This document shows positions 7,403 to 14,958 of a stretch of DNA of 14,958 bases, piece by piece. The stretch spans positions 1 through 14,958 of the forward strand of contig JAAZHF010000174.1 in NCBI GenBank assembly GCA_012510865.1. The letters run 5' to 3'. Under the pieces are notes generated by a model. It was not told the origin of the DNA. It saw only the letters and a list, made by a program, of their open reading frames with translations, and searched no databases. Made by a program: the position numbers and the translations under genes. The DNA is from Gammaproteobacteria bacterium (GTDB lineage: Bacteria > Pseudomonadota > Gammaproteobacteria > Xanthomonadales > Xanthomonadaceae). Within the stretch, counting starts at the first letter, position 1. Each line of letters starts with the position of its first letter.

Positions 7403-8323
7403 TCAGCCGCGGCGCACGCCGTCGATGCGGACCCAGTCACCGTCCAGCGCCACGCGCAGCCCGTCGAACCACGCGCCGTAGCGGGCCAGCAGCGGCTGCT
7501 GCTGGCCGTCGAGGATGCCCGACAGCGCAAGGCGCCCGCCCGGCGCCACGCGCGCGGCGATGGTTTCCGCCAGCGCGTCCAGGGCGGCGGCGAGGATGTT
7601 GGCGACCACGATGGGGTAGCTCCCGTCGGGCGCGTCGCCGGGCGCGTGCACCGACATCCGCGCGCCCACTTCGTTGCGCGCGGCGTTGTCCGCGGTGGCC
7701 AGCAGCGCCTGCGGATCGTTGTCGATGCCGGTGGCCTGCGCCGCGCCGAGCTTCAGCGCAGCGAGTGCCAGGATCCCGCTGCCGCAGCCGAAATCGAGGA
7801 CGCGCGCGCCCTCGAGCACGCCCTCGGCGGCGAGATCGTCGAGCCAGCGCAGGCACAGGGCGGTGGTCGGGTGCGTCCCCGAACCGAAGGCCAGGCCGGG
7901 ATCGAGGCGCACCACCGCCGCGTCCGCGGCCTCCGCCCCTGCGGGCAGCGGGCTGTTCCAGGGCACGATCCAGGTCCGCTGGCCGAAGCGGAGCGGAACG
8001 TACTGGTCCATCCAGGCCCGCTCCCAGTCCTGGTCCTCGACGTTGCGGAAGCGCACGCGGGTCCAGTCGAGGCCGGGGTCGAAGCTCTCCAGCGCAGCGA
8101 GCAGCAGCAGCGCGTCGGTGTCGTGCGGGAACAGCGCGCTCAGGGCGATCGACTGCCACAGCGGCGTCTCCCCGACCCCGGGCTCCAGGATGGCGTCTTC
8201 GTTGCCCGTGCCGGCGTCGGCGTCGAGCATCGTCACCGCCAGCGCGCCGACGTCCTCGAGCGCGTGCTCGAAGCGCGGCTGCTCGGACTCGCGGCAGCGT
8301 AGGGTCAGTTCGAGGAAGGGCAT
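7403..8323 (-). CDS. prmA: Ribosomal protein L11 methyltransferase
   Basis: A 306-residue cytoplasmic enzyme that trimethylates ribosomal protein L11 using S-adenosylmethionine. The N-terminal substrate-recognition domain begins [10 protein letters not shown]. The signature [12 protein letters not shown] lies at 143-154, the SAM-binding motif I DFGCGSG at 167-173, the acidic GIDNDP loop at 189-194, and motif IV VVANILA at 219-225. Length is close to the E. coli enzyme (about 293). The start was set at ATG 8323 because the family begins exactly at this methionine; an in-frame ATG at 8401 would add 26 Arg/Ala/Pro-rich residues inside the upstream hairpin. No strong Shine-Dalgarno is visible. 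It sits 84 bp after the exported-protein gene, with a strong hairpin between them. Confidence 0.96.
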   Translation of the reverse strand: MPFLELTLRCRESEQPRFEHALEDVGALAVTMLDADAGTGNEDAILEPGVGETPLWQSIALSALFPHDTDALLLLAALESFDPGLDWTRVRFRNVEDQDWERAWMDQYVPLRFGQRTWIVPWNSPLPAGAEAADAAVVRLDPGLAFGSGTHPTTALCLRWLDDLAAEGVLEGARVLDFGCGSGILALAALKLGAAQATGIDNDPQALLATADNAARNEVGARMSVHAPGDAPDGSYPIVVANILAAALDALAETIAARVAPGGRLALSGILDGQQQPLLARYGAWFDGLRVALDGDWVRIDGVRRG

Positions 8324-8374
8324 CGCGCGGGCCCGGGCCGGGGGACGTGCATGGTACCCGCCCCGCGCGATGCG

Positions 8375-8401
8375 GTGCCGGCCCGGAGCCCGGGCCGGCA
8401 C
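8375..8401 (-). terminator. 12-bp perfect GC hairpin after the exported-protein gene
   Basis: GTGCCGGCCCGG (8375-8386) and its exact reverse complement CCGGGCCGGCAC (8390-8401) enclose the 3-nt loop AGC. The hairpin begins 6 nt after the stop of the minus-strand gene ending at 8408. No T-run follows in the direction of transcription, so it is not a textbook intrinsic terminator. GC-rich hairpins without a U-tail are often found at gene ends in high-GC bacteria, where they may end transcription or protect the mRNA 3' end. Confidence 0.5.
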
Positions 8402-8407
8402 GGCGCC

Positions 8408-10408
8408 TCAGGGCGCGGGCACCAGGGTGGCGAGCTCGTACACGGCTTCGCGCGGCGCTCCATCCGAGCGCAGGACGGCGGTGCCGTCCACCGGCCGCTT
8501 CGGCGACACCAGGGTGAACGAGTACAGCTCGCCCCAGGGCAGGCTGCGGCCGGTCTCGCCTGCGCTCCATTCGACGCCGTCCGCGTCCGCTTCGAAGCTC
8601 CAGTCGTTGCCGGGTTCGATGTCGCCGTCGCGGAACACCGTCGACGCCACCGCGTCGCCCGAGGCCGTCGCCAGCGCGAAGGCGTCGAAGCCGCGGGTAG
8701 AGACGATGCGCAGGTTCGGCGGTGCGCCCTCGAGCTCGGCGAAGGCGAACTCGAAGTTCATCAGCGCGTAGTGGTACTGCCAGTTGCCGTCGGGAAGCCG
8801 GGTGACCTTGACCGCCAGCCTGGCGCGCTGGCCGGCGTCGACCAGCTCGGTCATCAGCTTGCGGTCGCCCGGTGGCTTCATCCGCGGGTTGCGCGGATTG
8901 GATGCGGTGTGGTCGGGCGCCCCGAACCAGCGGTCGATGGCCGGCCCCAGGCGTTCGCTCGTGGTTCCGATCGACCAGGTGGTCCCCATCCAGTTGGCGG
9001 TGGCGAGCTTGGTCGACATCGAGTTGTAGATGTCGATGTCGCCGCGGGCCACGTACCAGGACTCGAACAGGAAGCTCGCGCCCGGGTTCGCGCTCGAGGA
9101 CAGCTGCGGCTCGAACACGATCATGCGGTGGCTGTACGAGTCGCCCGGCGCGGTGTTCTGGTTGCCGTCGCAGTCCGGGTCGAAGATCGAGCCGCACCGG
9201 CCCCAGAGGCCCGAGGCCGGCAGGATCTCTGCGCGCGAAGTCATGCCCTGCGTGTAGTCGTTGTTGCCCACCGAATAGGTGTCGGTGCAGCCGCGGCCCA
9301 GGGCGTGCCCGTGGTGGTCGCCGCTGTCCATGCAGCTGCCGTTGGTGGTCAGGTAGGCGTGCTTCACGCCGGAGCTGCCGATCTGCTGGATGCTGCCGTC
9401 GGCATTGAGCCGGTACATGTTCCAGACCAGGTAGGGATGCTGGTCGTTGTTGTAGGGCGGATGGTTGCCGGAGAACTTCTGGTACCACGGGATGGTCGCG
9501 GTCCACCGCGCGGCGCTGGTGCCCCGCGGGTCGCCGGGGATGGTCGGGTTGATGCTGCCCTCGTTGACGTTGTTCTTCAGCGTGGCCGAGGGCGTGATCA
9601 CCATCCGGCCGTTGCCGCCGTGGCCGGTGCAGCCGGTGCATCGCGAGAACTGCGCGAAGGTGCTGAGCATGAAGATGTCGTTCTGGTAGGTGCCGCCGCC
9701 AGGCGCCGGGTCGCCGTCCCAGGTGATGAAGTTGGCGCTTGGCCGCAGGTCGCCGCTGCCGCGCACCTGCACGGGGGAATCGAGCTGCAGCTCGGCGATC
9801 GCCAGGCCGGCCGCCCAGGGCGAGCCGAGGCGCTCGGCGAGGCGCGCGCTGATGCGGATGTCCGAGGAGCCGATGGTCAGCGAAGGCGGGTCGTCGAGCA
9901 GTTCGTGCATCACGTGGTCGACGTGGAACCAGGCGATGCCGCCGGCGTCGACCAGGTCGAATTCGGGTTCGCTTCCGGGGCGCGCCGGCCGCGGCACCAG
10001 TCGGAAGCCGTCGAGGTCGATGCGCCCGTCGCGCAGCTGCAGGACATAGCCGCCGCGCGCCTGCAGCCCGCCGCCCGCCATGGTCCGCGCGTAGCCGTTG
10101 TCGACCTTGAAGCGCAGCTGCCGGTCGGCGCGGACCTCGAAGCGCTCCGAGCCGTCCGCGGCGCGCTGCCCGTGCACGGAGCCGGGCAGGATGCGCATGC
10201 CGAGGTCGCCGGCCAGGTCGCGGTTCCAGCGGATGCCGATGTCGCCGCCGGCGACGCTCCATGGTCGCTCGTCGCCGGCCTGCGCCCTGTCGATGCCCTG
10301 GGGCGGGGTGGCTGCGGTGCGGGGCTGTGCCAGCACGATCCCGGCCGCTGCCGCGACCAGCGTGCCGCCAACGACGGCGGCTGCGAGACTGCTCTTGCGA
10401 AGACGCAT
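8408..10408 (-). CDS. Exported protein of unknown function with six cysteines
   Basis: A 666-residue protein. Residues 1-27 are a clear Sec signal peptide (MRLRKSSLAAAVVGGTL, likely cut after VLA at 27). The mature part has no catalytic signature I can name. About 50-215 is a beta-rich segment. About 225-480 holds all six cysteines: Cys257-x2-Cys260, Cys359, Cys374, Cys405 and Cys413, an even number suited to disulfides. This part contains WNMYRLNADGSIQQIG (329-344), KHAYLTTNGSC (349-359) and LGRGCTDTYSVGNND (370-384). That pattern recalls a widespread family of uncharacterised secreted proteins (QIG..KH....C, then LG.GC.D.Y). DPDCDGNQN (410-418) resembles a calcium-binding loop. The C-terminal region, about 540-660, ends with a PWGELYSFTL module. 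The start is fixed by the signal peptide and by the purine-rich AGGGAGAGAGGA just upstream. It is flanked by hairpins on both sides and lies between accC and prmA, which adjoin in related genomes. Confidence 0.8.
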   Translation of the reverse strand: MRLRKSSLAAAVVGGTLVAAAAGIVLAQPRTAATPPQGIDRAQAGDERPWSVAGGDIGIRWNRDLAGDLGMRILPGSVHGQRAADGSERFEVRADRQLRFKVDNGYARTMAGGGLQARGGYVLQLRDGRIDLDGFRLVPRPARPGSEPEFDLVDAGGIAWFHVDHVMHELLDDPPSLTIGSSDIRISARLAERLGSPWAAGLAIAELQLDSPVQVRGSGDLRPSANFITWDGDPAPGGGTYQNDIFMLSTFAQFSRCTGCTGHGGNGRMVITPSATLKNNVNEGSINPTIPGDPRGTSAARWTATIPWYQKFSGNHPPYNNDQHPYLVWNMYRLNADGSIQQIGSSGVKHAYLTTNGSCMDSGDHHGHALGRGCTDTYSVGNNDYTQGMTSRAEILPASGLWGRCGSIFDPDCDGNQNTAPGDSYSHRMIVFEPQLSSSANPGASFLFESWYVARGDIDIYNSMSTKLATANWMGTTWSIGTTSERLGPAIDRWFGAPDHTASNPRNPRMKPPGDRKLMTELVDAGQRARLAVKVTRLPDGNWQYHYALMNFEFAFAELEGAPPNLRIVSTRGFDAFALATASGDAVASTVFRDGDIEPGNDWSFEADADGVEWSAGETGRSLPWGELYSFTLVSPKRPVDGTAVLRSDGAPREAVYELATLVPAP

Positions 10409-10411
10409 CGA

Positions 10412-10423
10412 TCCTCTCTCCCT
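10412..10423 (-). promoter_or_regulatory. Strong ribosome-binding site deciding the start at 10408
   Basis: The minus strand reads AGGGAGAGAGGA ending 3 nt before ATG 10408. This is the clearest Shine-Dalgarno in the window. It fixes the start at the signal-peptide methionine and argues against the upstream in-frame ATG at 10612, which would overlap accC. Confidence 0.7.
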
Positions 10424-10491
10424 GTGCGGTGGAGCCGGCCCCCTCCCCGGCGAACGTCCGAGGATATGCGAGGCGGGCCGCCACCCCATGA

Positions 10492-10519
10492 CGCGCCGCC
10501 GCATGGTGCCGGCGGCGCG
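10492..10519 (-). terminator. 10-bp perfect GC hairpin after accC
   Basis: CGCGCCGCCG (10492-10501) and CGGCGGCGCG (10510-10519) form a perfect stem around the 8-nt loop CATGGTGC. It lies 22 nt beyond the accC stop in the direction of transcription, in the 133-bp gap before the exported-protein gene. No T-run follows. It may end or process the aroQ-accB-accC transcript. The rest of this gap shows no convincing promoter; a weak TATCCT lies on the minus strand near 10460-10470. Confidence 0.45.
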
Positions 10520-10541
10520 CTGGAGGAGGGCGGGCGCGCGG

Positions 10542-11909
<1,368 letters not shown>

Positions 11910-11919
11910 GGCCGCCGCC

Positions 11920-12399
11920 TCAGCCGATCACGAACAGCGGCTGGTCGAACTCGACCGGCTGCCCGTTCTCGGCCACGATCGCGAGCACGGTGCCCGCCAC
12001 GTCGGCCTCGATCGGGTTGAACATCTTCATCGCCTCGACGATGGCCAGGGTGTCGCCGGCGGCGACGGCCTGGCCCACGGCCACGAACGGCGGCTTGTCC
12101 GGGGCCGGCGACGCGTAGAAGGTGCCGACCATCGGCGAGCGCACCACGTGGCCGTCGGGCAGCGCCGGCCCCGTGGGCTCCGCCGGACGGCCGCCGGTGG
12201 CCGCCTGCACGGGCGACTGCATCGGCATCACCGGGCCGGCGGCCTCGGGGGCCGGGACGTGCTGCACCTGGGGCGGCGCGTAGCCGCCGCGCGGCGTGCG
12301 TGCCAGGCGGACGGATTCTTCGCCCTCCTTGATCTCGATCTCGGCGAGGTTCGAGTCTTCGAGCAGGTCGATCAGCTTCTTGATTTTTCTCAGGTCCAT
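11920..12399 (-). CDS. accB: Biotin carboxyl carrier protein of acetyl-CoA carboxylase
   Basis: A 159-residue carrier protein. Residues 1-35 are the conserved N-terminal region ([17 protein letters not shown], then an [11 protein letters not shown] strand) that contacts AccC. A Pro/Ala/Gln-rich flexible linker covers about 36-84. The biotinyl domain (85-159) begins [20 protein letters not shown], contains the short 'thumb' typical of bacterial AccB, and carries the biotin acceptor Lys125 in EAMKM. GAGAGG lies 5 nt upstream of the ATG. aroQ lies 51 bp upstream and accC 10 bp downstream. accBC expression is known to be autoregulated by AccB in E. coli, but no site for that is visible here. Confidence 0.97.
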   Translation of the reverse strand: MDLRKIKKLIDLLEDSNLAEIEIKEGEESVRLARTPRGGYAPPQVQHVPAPEAAGPVMPMQSPVQAATGGRPAEPTGPALPDGHVVRSPMVGTFYASPAPDKPPFVAVGQAVAAGDTLAIVEAMKMFNPIEADVAGTVLAIVAENGQPVEFDQPLFVIG

Positions 12400-12450
12400 G
12401 CGGGCCTCTCGGGTGGGGCCGGGCGCGGGGCGCCGGCGATGGAAATCGGG

Positions 12451-12906
12451 TCAGGATGCCGGCGCCAGGCGCGCCAGGCGCGCCAGGGCGGCATCCAGTG
12501 CAAGCGAGTAGCTGTTCGCGCCGAAGCCGGACACGATGCCGACCGCGAGGTCGCTGAAGTAGCTCTGGCGGCGGAAGGGCTCGCGGGCGTGGGGATTGGA
12601 CAGGTGCACTTCGATGAAGGGGATCGCGACCGCGGCGAGCGCGTCGCGCAGGGCCACCGAGGTGTGGGTGAAGGCGGCCGGGTTGAGCAGGATGAAGCAG
12701 GTGCCATCGCCGGCGGCGGCCTGCACGCGCTCCACCAGGACATGCTCCGCGTTCGACTGCACGCTCTCGAAGGCGCGCCCCGCGGACTCCGTCCGGGCGC
12801 GCAGGCGGGCGTCGATCTCCGCCAGCGCCTGGCGGCCGTAGACCTCCGGTTCCCGGCTGCCGAGCAGGTTGAGGTTGGGGCCGTGGAGGACCAGGAGCCT
12901 GTCCAT
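12451..12906 (-). CDS. aroQ: Type II 3-dehydroquinate dehydratase
   Basis: A 151-residue dodecameric enzyme converting 3-dehydroquinate to 3-dehydroshikimate in the shikimate pathway. Family marks in order are [20 protein letters not shown] with the catalytic Tyr23 on the flexible lid, substrate-binding Asn75 and His81 in NPAAFTHTS, His101 in VHLSN, and Arg112 in [11 protein letters not shown]. Length is typical (about 145-150). The C-terminus [11 protein letters not shown] is encoded by a 9-bp repeat. No good Shine-Dalgarno precedes the ATG, but the family's N-terminus fixes this start. It opens the aroQ-accB-accC cluster; the AT-richer gap of 114 bp upstream probably holds its promoter. Confidence 0.96.
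   Translation of the reverse strand: MDRLLVLHGPNLNLLGSREPEVYGRQALAEIDARLRARTESAGRAFESVQSNAEHVLVERVQAAAGDGTCFILLNPAAFTHTSVALRDALAAVAIPFIEVHLSNPHAREPFRRQSYFSDLAVGIVSGFGANSYSLALDAALARLARLAPAS
12462..12488. repeat. Three tandem 9-bp units at the 3' end of aroQ
   Basis: Units GCGCCAGGC, GCGCCAGGC and GCGCCAGGG run head to tail. They encode the LAR-LAR-LA repeat near the AroQ C-terminus. Being a multiple of three, gain or loss of a unit would keep the frame. The residues lie beyond the catalytic core. Confidence 0.6.
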
Positions 12907-13020
12907 TCTGGGGCGCGGGAGGCCGTCGTCAAAAACGGCCGCCAGTCTGCGGCAAGCGGCGGATCGTGTCCAGATCGCCGAAGTTTTGCGACAAAGCGCT
13001 GTTTTAATCGCTTGTTTGAA
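12907..13020 (-). promoter_or_regulatory. AT-richer spacer upstream of aroQ with a palindromic element
   Basis: This 114-bp gap between the TlpA gene stop and aroQ has a markedly AT-richer half (about 12980-13020) in an otherwise GC-rich window, as expected for a promoter. A 24-bp imperfect palindrome lies at 12988-13011: outer arms GCGA/TCGC and centre AGCGCT. On the minus strand, AAACAAGCG and AAACAGCGC form a near direct repeat. No clean -35/-10 pair was found. No terminator for dsbD-tlpA was seen. Confidence 0.4.
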
Positions 13021-13620
13021 TCAGTCGCCGATGCGCGCCCAGCCGTCGAGTTCGCCGTCGGTGAACGGCCCGATGCGCTGCTTGAGCAGGCGGCCGTCCG
13101 CGGACACCAGGGCCGTGTAGGGGAGGACGCCGCGCGCATTGCCGAGCTGCACGCCGGAGTCCCGGGGGCCCGGGGCGTCGAGCAGGATCGGGTAGCGCAC
13201 CGGGATGCGCTGCAGGAACTCGACGACGGCGTCCCGGTCGTCGAGCGCGATGCCGACCACCTGGATGCCGTCCCCGCCCTGCGCCGCCGCGAAGCGGTCG
13301 AGTTCGGGCATCTCGTCGATGCAGGGCCCGCACCAGCTTGCCCAGAGGTTGACCAGCAGCGGCCGGCCGTCGAAGTCGGCCGGCAGGGTCCGCGGGTCCC
13401 CGTCGAGGCCGGGCAGGGTGATGGCCGGCACCGGTTCGCCGCGCCGGGCCACGGCCAGGCCGTCGGGCGCGGGCGGGGCCACCGCCTCCATCGCGCCCTG
13501 CAGCGCGCGCTGTCCCAGCTCGGTGCGCAGCAGCGGGCCGGGGCCGTTCACCGCGAGCCCGGCGACCACGCCGAGCACGCCCGCCGCCAGCGCCACCAGC
13601 AGGATCGTGCGCGTGCTCAT
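13021..13620 (-). CDS. Membrane-anchored TlpA/CcmG-type thiol-disulfide oxidoreductase
   Basis: A 199-residue thioredoxin-fold protein held in the inner membrane with its domain in the periplasm. Residues 5-25 are a hydrophobic anchor and about 55-199 the thioredoxin domain. The redox motif is WCGPC (Cys97, Cys100) in NLWASWCGPCIDEMPELDRF, and the cis-proline is Pro167 in GVLPYTAL. Such proteins (TlpA, ResA, CcmG) reduce specific periplasmic disulfides and need electrons from DsbD. The ATG overlaps the dsbD stop as ATGA (13617-13620), so the two are translationally coupled, which supports a donor-acceptor pair. A longer open frame upstream was rejected because it overlaps dsbD coding sequence. 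The exact client is unknown; no cytochrome c maturation gene is in the window. Confidence 0.9.
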   Translation of the reverse strand: MSTRTILLVALAAGVLGVVAGLAVNGPGPLLRTELGQRALQGAMEAVAPPAPDGLAVARRGEPVPAITLPGLDGDPRTLPADFDGRPLLVNLWASWCGPCIDEMPELDRFAAAQGGDGIQVVGIALDDRDAVVEFLQRIPVRYPILLDAPGPRDSGVQLGNARGVLPYTALVSADGRLLKQRIGPFTDGELDGWARIGD

Positions 13621-14958
13621 CGGCCGGCCGCCCGTTCCAGCGCCGCGACCACGGTGCCGGGATCGAGCACCGCCGGCAGCACCTCGCCCTCGCCGCCGCC
13701 CCGCGGATAGACCACGTACAGCGGCACGCCGACCGCGCGGTGTTCCTCGAGGAAGGCGCTGATCGCGGGATCCACGCTGGTCCAGTCGCCGACCATGTAG
13801 GTCGTGCCGGTCCGGCGCAGGGCCTCGCGGAAGGCGTCGCCGGAGAGCGTGCTGCGCTCGTTGGCCTTGCAGGTGACGCACCAGTCGGCAGTCATGTTGA
13901 CGAAGACCGGGGTGCCGGCCGCGCGCAGCTCGCGCAGCGCGTCGGCCGAATAGGGGACGCTGCCGGCCTCGGCCGTGGCGGCTGCGGCCGGCGGCGGCAG
14001 GCGGCCCGCGAACCAGGGCGAGGACAGCGCCAGCAGCAGCAGCGCGAGCGGGGCCAGGCGGCGCGTCCATCCGCCGCGCAGCCGGGCGCGTTCCAGCCAC
14101 CACAGCGCGAACGCCATCACCGCGACGCCGGCGGCGACCCCGGCCATCGCGTCGCCCCCGCGCTGGCGGCCGAGCACCCAGGCGAGCCAGACCGCGGTCA
14201 GGTACATGGGGAAGGCCAGGGCCTGCTTGAGCGTTTCCATCCAGGCGCCGGGCCTGGGCAGGCGCCCGGCGAGCGCCGGCACGAAGCCCACGGCGAGGAA
14301 AGGCAGCGCCAGCCCCAGGCCCAGCGCCAGGAAGACCAGCAGCGCGGCTCCCGCCGAAGCGGTGAACGCATAGGCCAGCGCGCCGCCCATGAAGGGCGCG
14401 ATGCAGGGACTCGCGACCACGCAGGCCAGGACACCGGTGAAGAAGTCGCCGACCGGCCCGGTGCGCGCGGCGAGGCCGTGGCCGAGGTTGGCGCTGCCGC
14501 CGACGCTGAACACCCCCGACAGGCTCAGTCCGACGGCCGACATCAGCAGCACGAGGGCGGCGACGAACGCCGGCTGCTGCAGCTGGAAGCCCCAGCCCAG
14601 CGCCTGTCCGGCAGCGCGCAGTCCGAGCACGGCCAGGCCGGTCACGGCAAAGGCCGCCAGTACGCCGGCCGTGTACCAGAGCGCGTGGCTGCGCGCGCTG
14701 GCGCGGCTGGCGCCGCCCTGGGCCAGGCCCAGCACCTTGAGCGAAAGGATCGGCAGCACGCAGGGCATGACGTTGAGCAGCACGCCCCCGGCGAGCGCAA
14801 GCAGCAGGGCCAGGGCCAGCCCTCCGCGCGCGGTCGCGGGCGGAGGGCTGCGCATCGCGTTGTCGCCCCCGGCGTCGGCGGGCGCGGCGCCGCTGCCGTG
14901 CAGCTCGGGGGACGGGACGGTGGCGACCGCTGCCCCGGTCTCGCCGGTCGCGGCGGCG
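13617..14958 (-). CDS. dsbD: Thiol:disulfide interchange protein DsbD (5' end beyond window)
   Basis: The frame is open to the right edge, so only the C-terminal 446 or so codons are visible. It carries electrons from cytoplasmic thioredoxin across the inner membrane to periplasmic proteins. Counting from the Met at 14855, the membrane domain (about 10-290) has the two redox cysteines at Cys32 (MPCVLP) and Cys151 (ASPCIAPFMGG); an extra Cys145 is present. The C-terminal thioredoxin-like domain has WCVTC at 325-329 in TADWCVTCKANE. Upstream of that Met the frame continues without stop as an Ala/Gly/Pro/Thr-rich linker, so this Met is internal and the N-terminal periplasmic domain lies outside. 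It overlaps the TlpA gene by 4 bp. In P. aeruginosa the homologue (dipZ) also precedes aroQ. Confidence 0.93.
   Translation of the reverse strand, partial: AAATGETGAAVATVPSPELHGSGAAPADAGGDNAMRSPPPATARGGLALALLLALAGGVLLNVMPCVLPILSLKVLGLAQGGASRASARSHALWYTAGVLAAFAVTGLAVLGLRAAGQALGWGFQLQQPAFVAALVLLMSAVGLSLSGVFSVGGSANLGHGLAARTGPVGDFFTGVLACVVASPCIAPFMGGALAYAFTASAGAALLVFLALGLGLALPFLAVGFVPALAGRLPRPGAWMETLKQALAFPMYLTAVWLAWVLGRQRGGDAMAGVAAGVAVMAFALWWLERARLRGGWTRRLAPLALLLLALSSPWFAGRLPPPAAAATAEAGSVPYSADALRELRAAGTPVFVNMTADWCVTCKANERSTLSGDAFREALRRTGTTYMVGDWTSVDPAISAFLEEHRAVGVPLYVVYPRGGGEGEVLPAVLDPGTVVAALERAAGR

Noticed and set aside
8324..8401. Upstream extension of PrmA to ATG 8401
   Set aside because: The added residues are Arg/Ala/Pro-rich, lie inside a hairpin, and the family begins at [10 protein letters not shown] (8323).
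7437..10484. 1015-codon minus-strand open frame crossing prmA and the exported-protein gene
   Set aside because: It is an off-frame shadow made of Arg/Ala/Gly/His-rich sequence; it ignores the real stops, the hairpin and the ribosome site of two recognisable genes.

Overview
The window is GC-rich and fully packed with bacterial genes. Twelve complete or near-complete genes and one short 5' fragment were recognised. Every gap between genes is shorter than 150 bp, and no tRNA, rRNA, IS element or CRISPR array was seen. The order dsbD - (tlpA) - aroQ - accB - accC - (secreted protein) - prmA - zinc-ribbon/DUF3426 protein - fis - purH - purD is the conserved gammaproteobacterial block known from Pseudomonas aeruginosa (dipZ, aroQ1, accBC, prmA, fis, purHD). 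With the very high GC content and the lack of dusB next to fis, this suggests a Xanthomonadales/Lysobacteraceae-type organism (Lysobacter or Luteimonas-like). That is inference from gene order and protein character, not a database match.

Layout. At the left edge (1-106, minus) lies the 5' end of a gene for an exported protein. Divergent from it is a MerR/CarH-LitR-type regulator (204-1082, plus). The 97-bp spacer between them carries three TGTACA boxes, which look like the operator for one or both genes. From 1092 to the right edge every gene is on the minus strand, so transcription runs right to left: dsbD (partial, 13617-14958), a TlpA-type thioredoxin (13021-13620, overlapping dsbD by 4 bp), aroQ (12451-12906), accB (11920-12399), accC (10542-11909), an uncharacterised exported 666-residue protein (8408-10408), prmA (7403-8323), a zinc-ribbon/DUF3426 membrane protein (6436-7362), fis (6078-6377), purH (4433-6016), purD (3061-4353), and an LplT-like transporter fused to a PlsC acyltransferase (1092-3002).

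How they work together. DsbD and the TlpA protein form a periplasmic thiol-reduction relay. AroQ serves the shikimate pathway, and AccB/AccC are the biotin carrier and biotin carboxylase of acetyl-CoA carboxylase. PrmA methylates ribosomal protein L11, Fis is a nucleoid/growth-phase regulator, and PurH/PurD are purine-synthesis enzymes. The MFS-PlsC protein probably flips and re-acylates lysophospholipid. This is core metabolism.

The accessory parts are the MerR-type regulator with its TGTACA array and divergent exported-protein gene, and the 666-residue exported protein, which sits between accC and prmA with a perfect GC hairpin on each side. The two best leads are (i) the putative light/cobalamin-type regulator, which keeps part of the CarH signature but lacks two key histidines, and (ii) the exported six-cysteine protein of unknown function inserted in an otherwise conserved block.
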